Shown here: positions 43,210 through 52,793 of the stretch, piece by piece | Layout of the letters: the number at the start of each line of letters is the position of its first letter | Numbering within the stretch: the stretch's first letter is position 1 | Source of the DNA: JAIBAJ01 sp965284645 | GTDB taxonomy: Bacteria; Bacteroidota; Bacteroidia; JAIBAJ01 | Assembly (NCBI GenBank): GCA_965284645.1 | Contig: OZ260106.1 | Span: 2,480,001-2,544,000, forward strand | Length of the DNA stretch: 64,000 nucleotides | Direction: 5' to 3' | Position numbers and translations under genes: made by a program | Notes under the pieces: model-generated | Database searches by the model: none | What the model was told of the DNA's origin: nothing | What the model saw: only the letters and a program-made list of their open reading frames with translations

Positions 43210-43327
43210 TAAAACTAAAAAATCAGAAAAATTGGGTAGAAATTGAACGTTGAATTCTAAATATTTCCAAATACATCTTTTCCTTTTCTTGCAGCCCTTA
43301 CCTTTGCCCCATCAATAAACTATACAA

Positions 43328-44419
43328 TTGGATATTACTCCATTAAATGACTGGTTAGATTTGGGCGATGAACCTCTGTTGGTGGCTGGTCCGTGCAGTG
43401 CTGAAACAGAAGAGCAGGTGATGGCAACCGCTGGCCAATTGAAAAATCTAACGCCTACCCGAATCTTTCGCGCTGGGATTTGGAAGCCTCGCACCCGTCC
43501 GGATAGTTTTGAAGGCATGGGCGAACCTGCTTTAAATTGGGTGTCTGAGGCCGGTAAAAACTTCGGTTTTCAAACAGCTGTGGAAGTTGCCAATACGGTA
43601 CATGTTGAACAGGCTTTAAAGGCTGGAATTGATATCCTTTGGATTGGTGCCAGGACGACTGTGAATCCATTTTACGTGCAAGAAATTGCGGATGCTTTGC
43701 GAGGGACAGGCATTCCTGTATTTATTAAAAATCCCGTCAATCCCGATTTGCAGCTTTGGTTAGGTGCATTTGAACGGTTTAATAAGGCCGGAATTACAAA
43801 ATTAGTCGCTATCCACCGTGGCTTTTCATCCTACAACGAAAAGGTTTTCAGGAATGCGCCGGATTGGAAAATTCCTATTGAATTGATGCGTATTCAGCCC
43901 GATTTGCCCCTGATCTGCGACCCAAGTCATATTGCAGGAGAGCGGGATTTGTTGCATCAAGTGGCTCAAAAGGCTTTGGATTTGAACATGAAAGGCTTGA
44001 TGATTGAAACACATCCGGATCCTGATCATGCTTGGAGTGATGCCAAACAACAAATTACGCCTTTTCGCCTGCGGGAATTGATGAACGACCTGATTTTTAG
44101 GAAAAAGGGAAGTTTGAACTTGGATTTCAATTCGAAATTGGAGGATTTGCGCCATGAAATTGATAAATTGGATCGTACCCTCATCGATACCATCGGTCAA
44201 CGTATGAAAATTATTGCCGAAATTGGGCAGTATAAAAAGGATAATCAAACAACGATTCTTCAATTGGATCGCTGGAACCAAATTCTGCAAAATGCCCGAA
44301 ACTATTCGGATGTGGTTGGACTTGACCGCGAATTCATTGTTTCTGTTTTCAACCAAATTCATTTGGAAAGTATCAAAATACAAACAGAGGTGATGAACGA
44401 AATGGAAAGGAAAAGTTAA
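43328..44419 (+). CDS. Bifunctional DAHP synthase / chorismate mutase type II
   Basis: A 363-residue fusion for two steps of aromatic amino acid synthesis. The N-terminal part (about 1-255) is a KDO8P-synthase-like DAHP synthase: V-A-G21-P-C-S-A-E, R-A-G-I-W-K-P-R-T-R-P, W-I-G-A-R-T-T-V-N-P and C-D-P-S-H-I-A-G. The C-terminal part (about 265-350) is an all-helical AroQ-type mutase: 'LeDLRHEIDKLDRTLIDTIgQRMKIIAEIGQYKK'. The only start giving the normal N-terminus is TTG at 43328; no ATG is in frame. A -7 box TACCTTTG is at 43299-43306. Bracketed by inverted R1 and R2 copies. Confidence 0.95.
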   Translation: MDITPLNDWLDLGDEPLLVAGPCSAETEEQVMATAGQLKNLTPTRIFRAGIWKPRTRPDSFEGMGEPALNWVSEAGKNFGFQTAVEVANTVHVEQALKAGIDILWIGARTTVNPFYVQEIADALRGTGIPVFIKNPVNPDLQLWLGAFERFNKAGITKLVAIHRGFSSYNEKVFRNAPDWKIPIELMRIQPDLPLICDPSHIAGERDLLHQVAQKALDLNMKGLMIETHPDPDHAWSDAKQQITPFRLRELMNDLIFRKKGSLNLDFNSKLEDLRHEIDKLDRTLIDTIGQRMKIIAEIGQYKKDNQTTILQLDRWNQILQNARNYSDVVGLDREFIVSVFNQIHLESIKIQTEVMNEMERKS

Positions 44420-44672
44420 GCCTTGTTGAAAGTGCGTTTTTCTTGGCGTTTTATTGAAGCAAAAGCAGTCATATCAAATTCCACAGCGATTTATCCCTCA
44501 AAGTGCAACATGGCTGTGTAGCTGTAAATCAGGTCGGGTAGTGAAATCGTTTGCCACCACCTTGTCAGATTAGGGAAATTTTGCCATGAATTTCAATTGG
44601 TAATCCCGCATCGGCCTTGGATTAGCTTGGTCAATAAATTCAATTTATCGGACTGTTTTTTAATAAGTATTT

Positions 44673-44827
44673 GGCGGGCCCCCAACCGCCCAAAAACATG
44701 CTGCTATAATTTAACCATTTACAAGGGCGGTTGGGTCAGGCTATTCACTTCTAGTCCTCGGTCTGCTACCCCCGAAAGTATTCGGTGGTAGCATCCCTGT
44801 GGGCTATCCGTTTCTATCCTTGCCCGA
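44673..44827 (+). repeat. R1 structured repeat, copy 7 (plus orientation)
   Basis: Begins GGCGGGCCCCCAACCGCCC, pairs with GGGCGGTTGGG near 44727, has GGTCAGGCTAT and TAGTCCTCGG, and an apical arm GCTACCCCCGAA / TTCGGTGGTAGC with a single mismatch. It ends TTCTATCCTTGCCCGAG. A conserved linker (44828-44873) then joins R2 copy c. The stretch 44420-44672 before it holds nothing I recognise. Confidence 0.9.
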
Positions 44828-44902
44828 GCCCTCTGCATAACATGGTGCTGAACCTTGGCCTTTGCATTTCATCCACTGTGGTCAAATCGGTAAGCAAAAA
44901 CC

Positions 44903-45300
44903 ATTAAACCCAAATTAATCAATAGGAGGATTTATTAATCCGAACTACTTGATTTATTTGGGGTTACCCCTCCCGAAGAAATTTCGGGATAGCAGTTGTT
45001 ATCAATTTGGCTATACAAATTGATTTACAACTGGTTAATCGTTTATGCATTTCTAATGCGTAATCTGGGTTAAATCTATATAAATCAATCGTAATCAATT
45101 GGGTTTGGTAGATTGATTTATAACCTCCTTCCGACTTTGGCTTTTTTAGTACCAATTTTAATTTATAAATAGTACAAAGGATATTTTTAAACTAATATTT
45201 ATAAATGGTTGTAATACAGTATGTTAGTTCAGTATTTTCAACAAAATTGGAGTCGGAAAATGAACAGTACTTTATGTCCATTCGGTGTAATTCCGATGTA
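44903..45300 (+). repeat. R2 repeat copy c (plus orientation, longest)
   Basis: Three modules in order: 44903-44966 (with 'aataggagg' and 'cgaactacttgat'), 44991-45076 (inverted arms CAGTTGTTATCAATTTG / CAAATTGATTTACAACTG and the end 'gcattagaaatgcataaac' reversed), and 45151-45300 (matching 14970-15118). About 75 bases between the last two are not seen in other copies. It follows R1 copy 7 in the same orientation. Confidence 0.85.
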
Positions 45301-45332
45301 AACCTAATTGAAATGTGGCAGAAAATAAAGGT

Positions 45333-45361
45333 AAAAAAAAAGGCCACCGAAAGGTAGCCTT
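45333..45361 (-). terminator. Intrinsic terminator after the TPR gene at 45385
   Basis: On the minus strand AAGGCTACC and GGTGGCCTT pair with one mismatch across a 4-base TTTC loop and are followed by a run of about nine T. It lies 24 bases past the stop codon. Confidence 0.8.
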
Positions 45362-45384
45362 AATCTGATATTTTTTGAGCAGAA

Positions 45385-46077
45385 TTAGCCGTTTTTCAAG
45401 TTGTTGGCGCGAGCGATGTATTTATCGATGTCGCGTGCTTCTTGACTTTCGCTGTATTCTTTTTTAATTCTTTCATACAATTTTACAGCATCCTCAAATT
45501 TGCCAAGTTCTTCTTGAGCCAAGGCCGCTTTCATTAAATAAATGGGGGTAACGAAATTGTTATTTCCTAATTCGGCCGCTTGCATGAAATATTTTATGGC
45601 TTGCTCGGTTTCTCCTTTTTCCATGTAAGCATCGCCAATTCCGCCTTTGGCAATAGGAGCCACCATTTTATCGTCGCTATCAAATGCTTCAAGGTTTTCT
45701 ATGGCCTCATCCCATTTGCCAAGGTTAAGCTGACAAATTCCAGCATAATAATGAGCCAAATTAGCTGATTTGGTGAAAGGATGGTCTTCAATGATGGTTA
45801 AAAATCCTGCGTTGTTGGCATTGCCTTCTAAAGCCAAATTGAATGAATCTTTTTCGAAATAGTTTTGAGCGGCAAACATTTCTCCACTCGCAGCTTTTTC
45901 TTCACCGGCAATGTACCAGTTTGTCCAAAGGAAATACCCTAGAACAGCTGAGATAATCGCAATGGTAGCAATGCCCAGTGGTTTTTTATTATCTTCAATC
46001 CATTTTTCTGCTTTGGTGTAGGCCACCTCGGCATCCAATAGGAATTCTTCTTGCTTGTTTTCTGCTTCTTTAGACAT
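45385..46077 (-). CDS. Membrane-anchored TPR protein (YfgM-like)
   Basis: A 230-residue protein. A charged cytosolic N-terminus (about 35 residues) is followed by one membrane helix (about 38-56, IATIAIISAVLGYFLW) and a periplasmic part with about four TPR units ('NLAHYYAGICQLNLGKWDEAIENLEAF', 'AKGGIGDAYMEKGETEQAIKYFMQAAELGN', 'EELGKFEDAVKLYERI'). The arrangement resembles YfgM, a periplasmic chaperone associated with the Sec translocon; that is an analogy. A -7 box TATTTTTG (plus 46096-46103) is 18 bases before the ATG. Monocistronic. Confidence 0.85.
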   Translation of the reverse strand: MSKEAENKQEEFLLDAEVAYTKAEKWIEDNKKPLGIATIAIISAVLGYFLWTNWYIAGEEKAASGEMFAAQNYFEKDSFNLALEGNANNAGFLTIIEDHPFTKSANLAHYYAGICQLNLGKWDEAIENLEAFDSDDKMVAPIAKGGIGDAYMEKGETEQAIKYFMQAAELGNNNFVTPIYLMKAALAQEELGKFEDAVKLYERIKKEYSESQEARDIDKYIARANNLKNG

Positions 46078-46233
46078 CTTAAAATTTTAAGGCCGCAAAA
46101 ATAGTCATTTAACAATATGGTGGAAGGGAAATTTTTCCAATCCTATGCAGAATCGCCAACAAGCTTCATTTGAACTCCTAGAATAGAATTAAATGTTGGT
46201 TTTCAGGAAATTGGTATTTATCAGAATGGACGA

Positions 46234-47325
46234 TTATTTAGGAGCTTGTCTGACCAAAATCAAAGCCAAAAGGCCAAATAATATATTCGGAATCCAAACC
46301 CCCAGCCAAATAGGAATGGTTCCGGCTATAGCAAATTGTCCGCTTACTTGACTAAACAGGATGTAGGCAAATGACAAGGCCAATCCAAAACCAATTTGCA
46401 ATCCAATTCCACCACGGACTTTACGGCTGCTAAGACTTACACCGATAACCGTAAGAATAAAGGCTGCAAAGGGCATAGAAAAACGTTCATGCTTTTCCAT
46501 TAAATAGAAGTCGAGCAAATTACCACCTTTTAAAATTTCCTTTTCGATGACTTCATTCAATTCAAAGTAGTTGAGGGTTTTAATATTGGTAATGCGTTTG
46601 GTGAAATCTTCAGGTTTTAAATCGAAATCGGCTTTTCGGTTTGAGCCGGTTAAAACCTTTTCCCCTTTGGCTAAAAAAAAGCGTTCATGGAATTTGTCCA
46701 TAATCCATTCGTTTTTAACCGTGTCCCATTTAATATTGTTCGCAGAGATTTTATAAACCAATTTGCCCTCTTTAATCCTTTCCAAGGAGAAATTATTTCC
46801 CGTTCTACTATCGGGATTATACCCTTCAAGGTACACAAAGTCGCCTGGTCTGCTTTGCCGGTGGTAGTCGCGCTCTACCATTACATGCATATTGTTAATG
46901 TAGGTATCTTCGAATTGGAGTCGATGTTTATTGGCAGGCGGGATTACAAAATTGGTCAGAACCATTGAAAGCAAGGTAAGAATGGCTGCTCCAATGAAGT
47001 AAGGATAAAGAAAACGCCAAAAACTAATTCCACTGTTTAAAATAGCCACAATTTCAGTTCGGTAGGCCATTCGAGAGGTGAAAAAGATTACAGCTACAAA
47101 AATGAAAAGTGAGCTGAAGAGGTTGGCGAAATAGGGAATGAAATAAATATAGTATTCAAAAATGATTTTATAGAAACCGGGTTTTTTCTTTATGAAATCC
47201 TCGATTTTTTCCGAAACGTCGAATACAACGGCAATACCAACAATAAGAGCAATGGCAAAGAAATAAGTGACAAGAAACTGACCGATGATATATCGGTCGA
47301 TTTTGGTTATGCGGTAATTGCTCAA
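46234..47325 (-). CDS. LptF/LptG family permease
   Basis: A 363-residue protein of the YjgP/YjgQ family, the transmembrane half of the ABC exporter that extracts lipopolysaccharide from the inner membrane. The N-terminal helices include 'iDRYIIGQFLvTYFFAIALIVGIAVVFDVSEKIEDFI', and 'MAYRTEIVAILNSGISFWRFLYPYFIG' is the coupling region typical of the family. A periplasmic beta-jellyroll follows (about 125-250), then three more helices. The only workable start is TTG at 47325 (no ATG in frame for 70 residues). lolA lies 50 bases upstream on the same strand, a common neighbour. I cannot tell LptF from LptG. Confidence 0.92.
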   Translation of the reverse strand: MSNYRITKIDRYIIGQFLVTYFFAIALIVGIAVVFDVSEKIEDFIKKKPGFYKIIFEYYIYFIPYFANLFSSLFIFVAVIFFTSRMAYRTEIVAILNSGISFWRFLYPYFIGAAILTLLSMVLTNFVIPPANKHRLQFEDTYINNMHVMVERDYHRQSRPGDFVYLEGYNPDSRTGNNFSLERIKEGKLVYKISANNIKWDTVKNEWIMDKFHERFFLAKGEKVLTGSNRKADFDLKPEDFTKRITNIKTLNYFELNEVIEKEILKGGNLLDFYLMEKHERFSMPFAAFILTVIGVSLSSRKVRGGIGLQIGFGLALSFAYILFSQVSGQFAIAGTIPIWLGVWIPNILFGLLALILVRQAPK

Positions 47326-47375
47326 AACGCTTAGTAGTTCGGAAATAGGGTAGGGGAAAGGTAGGTAGGTTTGGC

Positions 47376-48032
47376 TTACCTTAGGTCTACAACTTCTACG
47401 CCGGGGAATTTAGCCTTATCGAAGGTGAATTGCTTGTCTTCGAAGTTTGCATTGGTTGCCAATTTGCTAACATTTAAGGTATAAACATTTCCATCTTTAC
47501 CAAAGGATTTGGTAGAAACGATTTGTTTTGTGGTTTTGTCGATTTCCAATCTTACCCTGCTGTAGTTTTTCTTTTTAGGATCCAATGGAAGAAGGTCAAC
47601 CGTGGCCAAGGTTTTACCATTGGTTGTGGCTTCTTTCACGTAATCGAATTTGAAACCTTGTTCGTAAACAGTAAAGATTTTTGTAGGGTTGATGTCTGAT
47701 TCAGAATTGAAATCCTCCACTGTTTTAATTTGTACTTCATTGGATTCCTTCATATAAACCCAAACTGTTTTTCCGTCACTGATCACTTCTTGGTTAGCCA
47801 AGGAAAGCTTAAATTTTTGTCCTTTCAATACCAGCGTGCCGCTTTGTTTTTCGTTCACTTTGCTGGCTTTGTTTTCCAAGCTATAGGAAAAGCTAGCATT
47901 AATGGTGGAGTATGATTTTGTTTTAGCAGAAACCTCGTCGAGAATTTTCTTGGCCTTTTCAGGAGAAGTTGCTTGTTGAGCCATCAATTGAAGGCCAATC
48001 AATGTAAATAAGATTGAAAATAGATTTTTCAT
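47376..48032 (-). CDS. lolA: Outer-membrane lipoprotein carrier protein LolA
   Basis: A 218-residue periplasmic chaperone that carries lipoproteins from the LolCDE complex to the outer membrane. Signal peptide 1-18 (ending QLMAQ). The pattern 'SFsYsLenKaskvnekqSGtLvLKGqKFkLslaNqeVisDGKtVWVYmKesNEVqI' is the hallmark of the LolA-like barrel, and 'LPLdPKKKNySrvrLEidKtTkqIvs' follows. The -7 box TACTTTTG (plus 48044-48051) is 11 bases before the ATG. It precedes the LptF/G permease gene. Confidence 0.9.
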   Translation of the reverse strand: MKNLFSILFTLIGLQLMAQQATSPEKAKKILDEVSAKTKSYSTINASFSYSLENKASKVNEKQSGTLVLKGQKFKLSLANQEVISDGKTVWVYMKESNEVQIKTVEDFNSESDINPTKIFTVYEQGFKFDYVKEATTNGKTLATVDLLPLDPKKKNYSRVRLEIDKTTKQIVSTKSFGKDGNVYTLNVSKLATNANFEDKQFTFDKAKFPGVEVVDLR

Positions 48033-48145
48033 TGTTTGTGGTGCAAAAGTATAAACTTAGGGTTTGCAAAAGTCATTCCAAAAATAATCAAGTTGTAAAA
48101 AACGCTATTTCATCATTGGGTAAAATTTCACAATTTTGCGCTACC

Positions 48146-48685
48146 ATGGATTTGAAAGCCAAAATTTTAGAAGAATATTCGAAGCCGGCTATGATGAAGA
48201 TTGTCGATTGGGTCGGACAGGATTTTGAACGGTTCCAATGTCTGATGGAATTGTTTTTGACGGAAGAGTATCGGATAGCCCAGCGGATTTCATGGGGATT
48301 AATCTACATTACAGAGCGTTATCCAGATTTTATTTTGCCTTACCTTCCCTCTTTATTAGACATTATTGCCAATCCAAGCGCAGGGGAAACGGTAAAGCGG
48401 AATTCGATACGGGCTTTAACCGTGGTTGATATTCCCGAAGAATTTTGCGGAAAAGCCTTCGAACAATGTTCCAAACTTTTTCATTCAATCAAGGAGCCCA
48501 TTGCCATACGGGTGTTTAGTATGACGGTAATGGTCAATATTGCCCTAAAATACCCTGATTTGATTTCGGAAGTAAGTATGGTTGTTGCCGATGCAATGGC
48601 ACCGAATGCCCAGGCTTCCCTTTTGGCTAGGGGAAAACATGAACTGAAACGAATGGCAAAAAAGTTGAAGCAGCTTGAAAAATGA
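48146..48685 (+). CDS. Helical (HEAT-like) protein, unknown function
   Basis: About 179 residues from the ATG at 48146. A longer frame to 48014 overlaps the lolA start on the other strand and is unlikely. No signal peptide. The sequence is nearly all helix: 'DLKAKILEEYSKPAMMKIVDWVG', 'QRISWGLIYITERYPDFILPYLPSLLDIIANPSAGETVKRNSIRALTVVDIPEEFCGKAFEQCSKLFHSI', ending in a basic helix with K-R-M-A-K-K-L-K-Q. The paired helices look like HEAT or armadillo repeats, as in DNA alkylation repair proteins, but I see no catalytic residue. A cytosolic scaffold is the most I would say. Confidence 0.75.
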   Translation: MDLKAKILEEYSKPAMMKIVDWVGQDFERFQCLMELFLTEEYRIAQRISWGLIYITERYPDFILPYLPSLLDIIANPSAGETVKRNSIRALTVVDIPEEFCGKAFEQCSKLFHSIKEPIAIRVFSMTVMVNIALKYPDLISEVSMVVADAMAPNAQASLLARGKHELKRMAKKLKQLEK

Positions 48686-48802
48686 GTGTATTATTCGTTT
48701 AAGGCCTTGGTGGTAAAGAAATAAAATGGATTGCCAATTAATCTTTGTAGATGATACGTTTGGCAGCGATTTTTCGGATTGTTAATAAAAATTCTGCATA
48801 TG

Positions 48803-48836
48803 TTTGTTTAAATAATTAAAAATATGTCTACTTTTG
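48803..48836 (+). promoter_or_regulatory. Bacteroidota-type promoter of the PIF1 helicase gene
   Basis: TTTG at 48803-48806, 22 bases, then TACTTTTG at 48829-48836; the ATG follows 10 bases later. Confidence 0.6.
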
Positions 48837-48846
48837 ACCTCATATT

Positions 48847-51342
48847 ATGGAACTAAACGATCAATTTCGTCGGGCATTTGAATTTGCCAACGAAACAAAC
48901 CGGTGTATTTTTCTTACCGGTAAAGCAGGAACGGGCAAGACTACCTTGCTTCGGTATATTAAGGAGAATTGCTACAAGCAGATTTCTGTTTTGGCGCCAA
49001 CGGGTGTGGCTGCTATTCAGGCTGGAGGTAGTACCATTCATTCCTTTTTTCAATTGCCTTTTTCCCCCTTTGTACCTCCTGTAGATAAGACTAAGCCGTC
49101 TGAACAAAGCAATAAATTGTTGGCTTCTGCCAAGTTGAATGCTGCCCGACGGTCGGTAATTCGGCAGCTTGATTTACTGATATTGGACGAAATAAGCATG
49201 GTGCGATGTGATATTTTGGATGCCATTGATGTGATACTCAGGGTGGTCAGACGAAAATCCAATTTACCATTTGGTGGCGTGCAGGTTATGTTTATTGGTG
49301 ATATGTACCAGCTTCCACCGGTAGTGCAGGATGACGAATGGAAAATTCTTTCAAATTCCTATGCTAGTCCGTTTTTCTTTGATGCCAAAGTGGTTTCGGA
49401 GGTTAACCCCGTTTACATCGAATTGGAAAAAATATACCGACAAAATGATAAGGAATTTGTTGATTTGTTGAATAAGGTCAGGAACAACCAATTAGATGAA
49501 GAAACAATTGCCTTGTTAAATACCCGATTTGTTGCTCAATCACAAAAGGATAATAAAACGGTGTCTCTGGTCACCCATAATTATATGGCCGATACCATAA
49601 ACCAACAGGAGTTGGCAAGGTTGAATGGTCCTAGTTTTACTTACAAAGCGGTTGTTTCAGGTGCATTTCCAGAGAAATCCTATCCTGCGGATGAAGTGAT
49701 TGAATTGAAGCTTGGAACGAGGGTGATGTTTGTCAAGAACGATACCGATAAGCGGTACTTTAATGGGAAGCTTGGTATAGTTTATGAGTTGGGGCAAAAA
49801 TCCATTAAAGTGCTTTGTGATGGAGAAACTGAGCCTATTGATGTAAAGGTGGAACGATGGGACAATATTCAATACAAACTGGATAAAACAACGAATACAA
49901 TTAACGAAGAAGAGCTTGGTAGTTTTGCCCAATATCCCTTGCGTTTGGCATGGGCCATTACTATCCATAAAAGCCAAGGTTTAACCTTTGATCAGGTTGA
50001 AATTGATGCAGAAAAGGCCTTCTCGAACGGACAAGTATATGTTGCCCTCAGTCGTTGCCGAACTTTGGAAGGGATTCGTTTACGTTCGAAAATCAATCCA
50101 AACAGTTTGCAAAACCACGAAAAGGTGGTAAGGTTTGCGGAAAGAAAACAATCGGCCGAAGTGGTGGAGGCAGTTTTGGTAGAAGGGAAGCGTTCCTTTC
50201 AGCAAAAAGTTTTGTTGGATATTTTTAATTTACAAGAATTTGCCTATCAAAGTCAGGAGCTTTTTAGGTTATGCCATAATAATTCACAGCAATTGGATAG
50301 GTCGGGTTTGGAATGGGTGGAGAAATGGAACAATGAATGGGTAGAATTGGCTGCTGTTTCTAGGAAGTTCGAAATTCAATTATTGCAATTGTTTGATGGA
50401 CTGGGAAGTGGAAATTTGGAGGAGAGGTTGGAGAAGGCTTCGGTGTTTTTTAAAGCCCAGATAAAAGGAAAAATTGAAGCGCTCAAAAACAATAAAATTA
50501 TTACTGAAAGCAAAGAAACGGCCAAGGATCTGAATCTATTATTGGAAGAGTTTTGGCGAGGTTTATGGACCAAATACGAATTCATTACCAAATGCGGAAA
50601 GGATTTCAGGTTGGAGGATTTTATGAAAACCAAGAACAATTTGCAATTGCCTGGTTTTAACCTGAATGTGTATGCTACCCAGCATAAAGACGATACATCC
50701 GGTATACCTTATCCAGAACTATATGAGACCTTACGAGATATTAGGGATTTGGTATGCGAGGAAGAAAATTTGCCTATATTTCTGGTGGCCAATAAAAAAT
50801 CTTTGATTCAGATGTGCACCCAATTGCCTTTGACCAAAAGCGAATTGTTGAAAATAAAAGGTTTTGGCACCACCAAGGTAGAAAGCATAGGCCCAAGGTT
50901 TTTGGAGGCAATCGCTTCATTTGTATCAGCCAATGGCATTGAAAGGCCCGAAGAGATGATGGAGACTGAACCTAAGCCTAGACAGAAAAAGGAAAAAAAA
51001 GAAAAGAAAGAAAAGGCAGTTCAAACAGATAAAGTAGATACCTATGCCTTAAGTTTTAATCTGTATAAAGTTTTTGGTAGTGTGGAACAAGTTGCCACTG
51101 CAAGGAAATTGGCCCAAACAACTATAGAAGGGCATTTGGCTAGGTATGTAGGTACAGGTCAATTAGAGGTTGATGCATTCGTTGAAAAGGAAAAGCAAGA
51201 ATACATTCGAGAACATTCAAAAGATTGGGACCCTAGTCTAAAAATGAATGAAATGAAAGCCATATTAGGTGATATTGTTAGCTATTCAGATTTGCGGTTT
51301 TATTTTGCAAAATTTCCGATTGAAAAGGAAGTAAAGGCATGA
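48847..51342 (+). CDS. PIF1-like helicase with HRDC and C-terminal helix-turn-helix domain
   Basis: A 831-residue superfamily 1 helicase of the PIF1/RecD-like type. Walker A is G25-K-A-G-T-G-K-T-T33, Walker B is I-L-D114-E115-I-S-M-V, and the later motif W-A-I-T-I-H-K-S-Q-G-L-T-F-D marks the C-terminal helicase domain, with Y-V-A-L-S-R-C-R near 400. A middle region (about 450-580) is helical and charged. Residues about 635-705 form an HRDC domain ('YetLRDIRdLVceEEnLPIFLVANKkSLIQMcTQLPLTKSELLKIKGFGTtKVE'). A lysine-rich linker leads to an HTH_40-type module. The combination is common in Bacteroidota and serves DNA unwinding in repair or replication. Confidence 0.92.
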   Translation: MELNDQFRRAFEFANETNRCIFLTGKAGTGKTTLLRYIKENCYKQISVLAPTGVAAIQAGGSTIHSFFQLPFSPFVPPVDKTKPSEQSNKLLASAKLNAARRSVIRQLDLLILDEISMVRCDILDAIDVILRVVRRKSNLPFGGVQVMFIGDMYQLPPVVQDDEWKILSNSYASPFFFDAKVVSEVNPVYIELEKIYRQNDKEFVDLLNKVRNNQLDEETIALLNTRFVAQSQKDNKTVSLVTHNYMADTINQQELARLNGPSFTYKAVVSGAFPEKSYPADEVIELKLGTRVMFVKNDTDKRYFNGKLGIVYELGQKSIKVLCDGETEPIDVKVERWDNIQYKLDKTTNTINEEELGSFAQYPLRLAWAITIHKSQGLTFDQVEIDAEKAFSNGQVYVALSRCRTLEGIRLRSKINPNSLQNHEKVVRFAERKQSAEVVEAVLVEGKRSFQQKVLLDIFNLQEFAYQSQELFRLCHNNSQQLDRSGLEWVEKWNNEWVELAAVSRKFEIQLLQLFDGLGSGNLEERLEKASVFFKAQIKGKIEALKNNKIITESKETAKDLNLLLEEFWRGLWTKYEFITKCGKDFRLEDFMKTKNNLQLPGFNLNVYATQHKDDTSGIPYPELYETLRDIRDLVCEEENLPIFLVANKKSLIQMCTQLPLTKSELLKIKGFGTTKVESIGPRFLEAIASFVSANGIERPEEMMETEPKPRQKKEKKEKKEKAVQTDKVDTYALSFNLYKVFGSVEQVATARKLAQTTIEGHLARYVGTGQLEVDAFVEKEKQEYIREHSKDWDPSLKMNEMKAILGDIVSYSDLRFYFAKFPIEKEVKA

Positions 51343-51411
51343 TTTAAAACCGATGCTGTAGGAATTGGTAAAAAAATAACCAAAATCATCTTCATAAATG
51401 ACCTACTACCC

Positions 51412-51441
51412 TTGGTGCGTTCGGGAATTATTCTAAGTTTG
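51412..51441 (+). promoter_or_regulatory. Bacteroidota-type promoter of eno
   Basis: TTG at 51412-51414, 19 bases, then TAAGTTTG at 51434-51441, 23 bases before the eno ATG. The spacing is within the consensus. Confidence 0.7.
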
Positions 51442-51464
51442 CACCCGAATAAAAAATAGCAAGT

Positions 51465-52754
51465 ATGAGCACCATTGCAGGTATTCAAGCCAGACAAATT
51501 TTAGATTCTCGCGGTAATCCTACCGTAGAGGTTGATGTAATTACTGATTCAGGAGCTTTTGGTAGGGCAGCGGTTCCTTCTGGAGCTTCTACAGGGAAGC
51601 ATGAAGCCGTTGAATTGCGGGATGGTGATAAAAGCTATTATTTGGGTAAAGGTGTTTTAAAAGCAGTAAATCATGTGAATACAGTTATTTCTGAAGAACT
51701 GCAAGGTTGGCCAGTATTCGACCAAAATGGGATTGATGCCAAAATGCTTGAATTGGATGGCACTGATAACAAAAGTAACTTGGGTGCAAATGCAATCCTT
51801 GGCGTTTCCTTGGCTGCTGCAAAAGCTGCTGCCCAGATTTCCGGACAGCCACTTTATCGCTATGTTGGAGGCGTAAATGCCAATACTTTGCCGATTCCCT
51901 TAATGAATATTTTGAATGGAGGAAGTCATGCCGATAATTCCATCGATTTTCAGGAATTTATGATTATGCCAGTTGGTGCAGAGCGATTTTCAGATGCTTT
52001 GCGAATGGGAACTGAAGTGTTTCACCATTTAAAAAATGTGTTGAAATCAAAAGGTATGAGCACCAATGTCGGCGATGAAGGAGGGTTTGCACCTAATTTA
52101 AAATCCAACGAGGAAGCAATTGAATCGGTACTTATGGCCATTGAAAAAGCTGGATACCGTCCGGGTGAAGATATTTATATTGCCATGGATGCCGCTTCTT
52201 CTGAATTCTACTTGGAGGATGAAAAAGTATACTATTTCAAAAAGTCGGATGGTCGTAAATTGACCTCCTCCGAAATGGTTTCTTACTGGAAAGAATGGAC
52301 CTCCAAATATCCAATTCTATCCATTGAAGATGGTTTGTTTGAAGATGATTGGGACGGATGGAAATTGTTGACCCAAACCATAGGTGATCGGGTTCAATTG
52401 GTAGGGGATGATTTGTTTGTTACAAATGTGAAGCGATTGAAACAAGGTATTGATACAGCTGTAGCCAATTCGATTTTGGTAAAAGTGAACCAAATCGGCT
52501 CCTTGACCGAAACCATTAATGCTGTGAGCATGGCCAAAAATGCCAGCTATACGAGTGTTATGAGCCATCGCAGTGGAGAAACCGAGGATACAACTATTGC
52601 TGATCTTGCTGTTGCCCTAAACTGTGGACAAATCAAAACTGGTTCTGCTTCACGCAGCGACCGGATTGCGAAATACAACCAATTGTTGCGCATTGAAGAA
52701 ATGTTAGGCGATAATGCTGTATTTTTAGGAAAAAATTTCAAATTCATTAAATAA
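51465..52754 (+). CDS. eno: Enolase
   Basis: Glycolytic 2-phosphoglycerate dehydratase, 429 residues, standard length. The start M-S-T-I-A-G-I-Q-A-R-Q-I-L-D-S-R-G-N-P-T is typical, and the metal ligands and catalytic residues are in place: S-H-A-D-N-S-I-D-F-Q-E-F near 155, the acid pair in S-I-E-D-G-L near 287, and the lysines in I-L-V-K-V-N-Q-I-G near 340 and the S-H-R-S-G-E-T-E-D loop near 368. The gene for citrate synthase follows 39 bases on, same strand. The promoter at 51412 is one of the clearest in the window. Confidence 0.99.
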   Translation: MSTIAGIQARQILDSRGNPTVEVDVITDSGAFGRAAVPSGASTGKHEAVELRDGDKSYYLGKGVLKAVNHVNTVISEELQGWPVFDQNGIDAKMLELDGTDNKSNLGANAILGVSLAAAKAAAQISGQPLYRYVGGVNANTLPIPLMNILNGGSHADNSIDFQEFMIMPVGAERFSDALRMGTEVFHHLKNVLKSKGMSTNVGDEGGFAPNLKSNEEAIESVLMAIEKAGYRPGEDIYIAMDAASSEFYLEDEKVYYFKKSDGRKLTSSEMVSYWKEWTSKYPILSIEDGLFEDDWDGWKLLTQTIGDRVQLVGDDLFVTNVKRLKQGIDTAVANSILVKVNQIGSLTETINAVSMAKNASYTSVMSHRSGETEDTTIADLAVALNCGQIKTGSASRSDRIAKYNQLLRIEEMLGDNAVFLGKNFKFIK

Positions 52755-52793
52755 AACTAGACCAATAAAACCCATTTAAGTCTAAAGAAAGTT

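Noticed and set aside
43826..44383. 185-residue frame antisense to the DAHP synthase/chorismate mutase gene
   Set aside because: Lies within a fully conserved bifunctional enzyme; no independent support.
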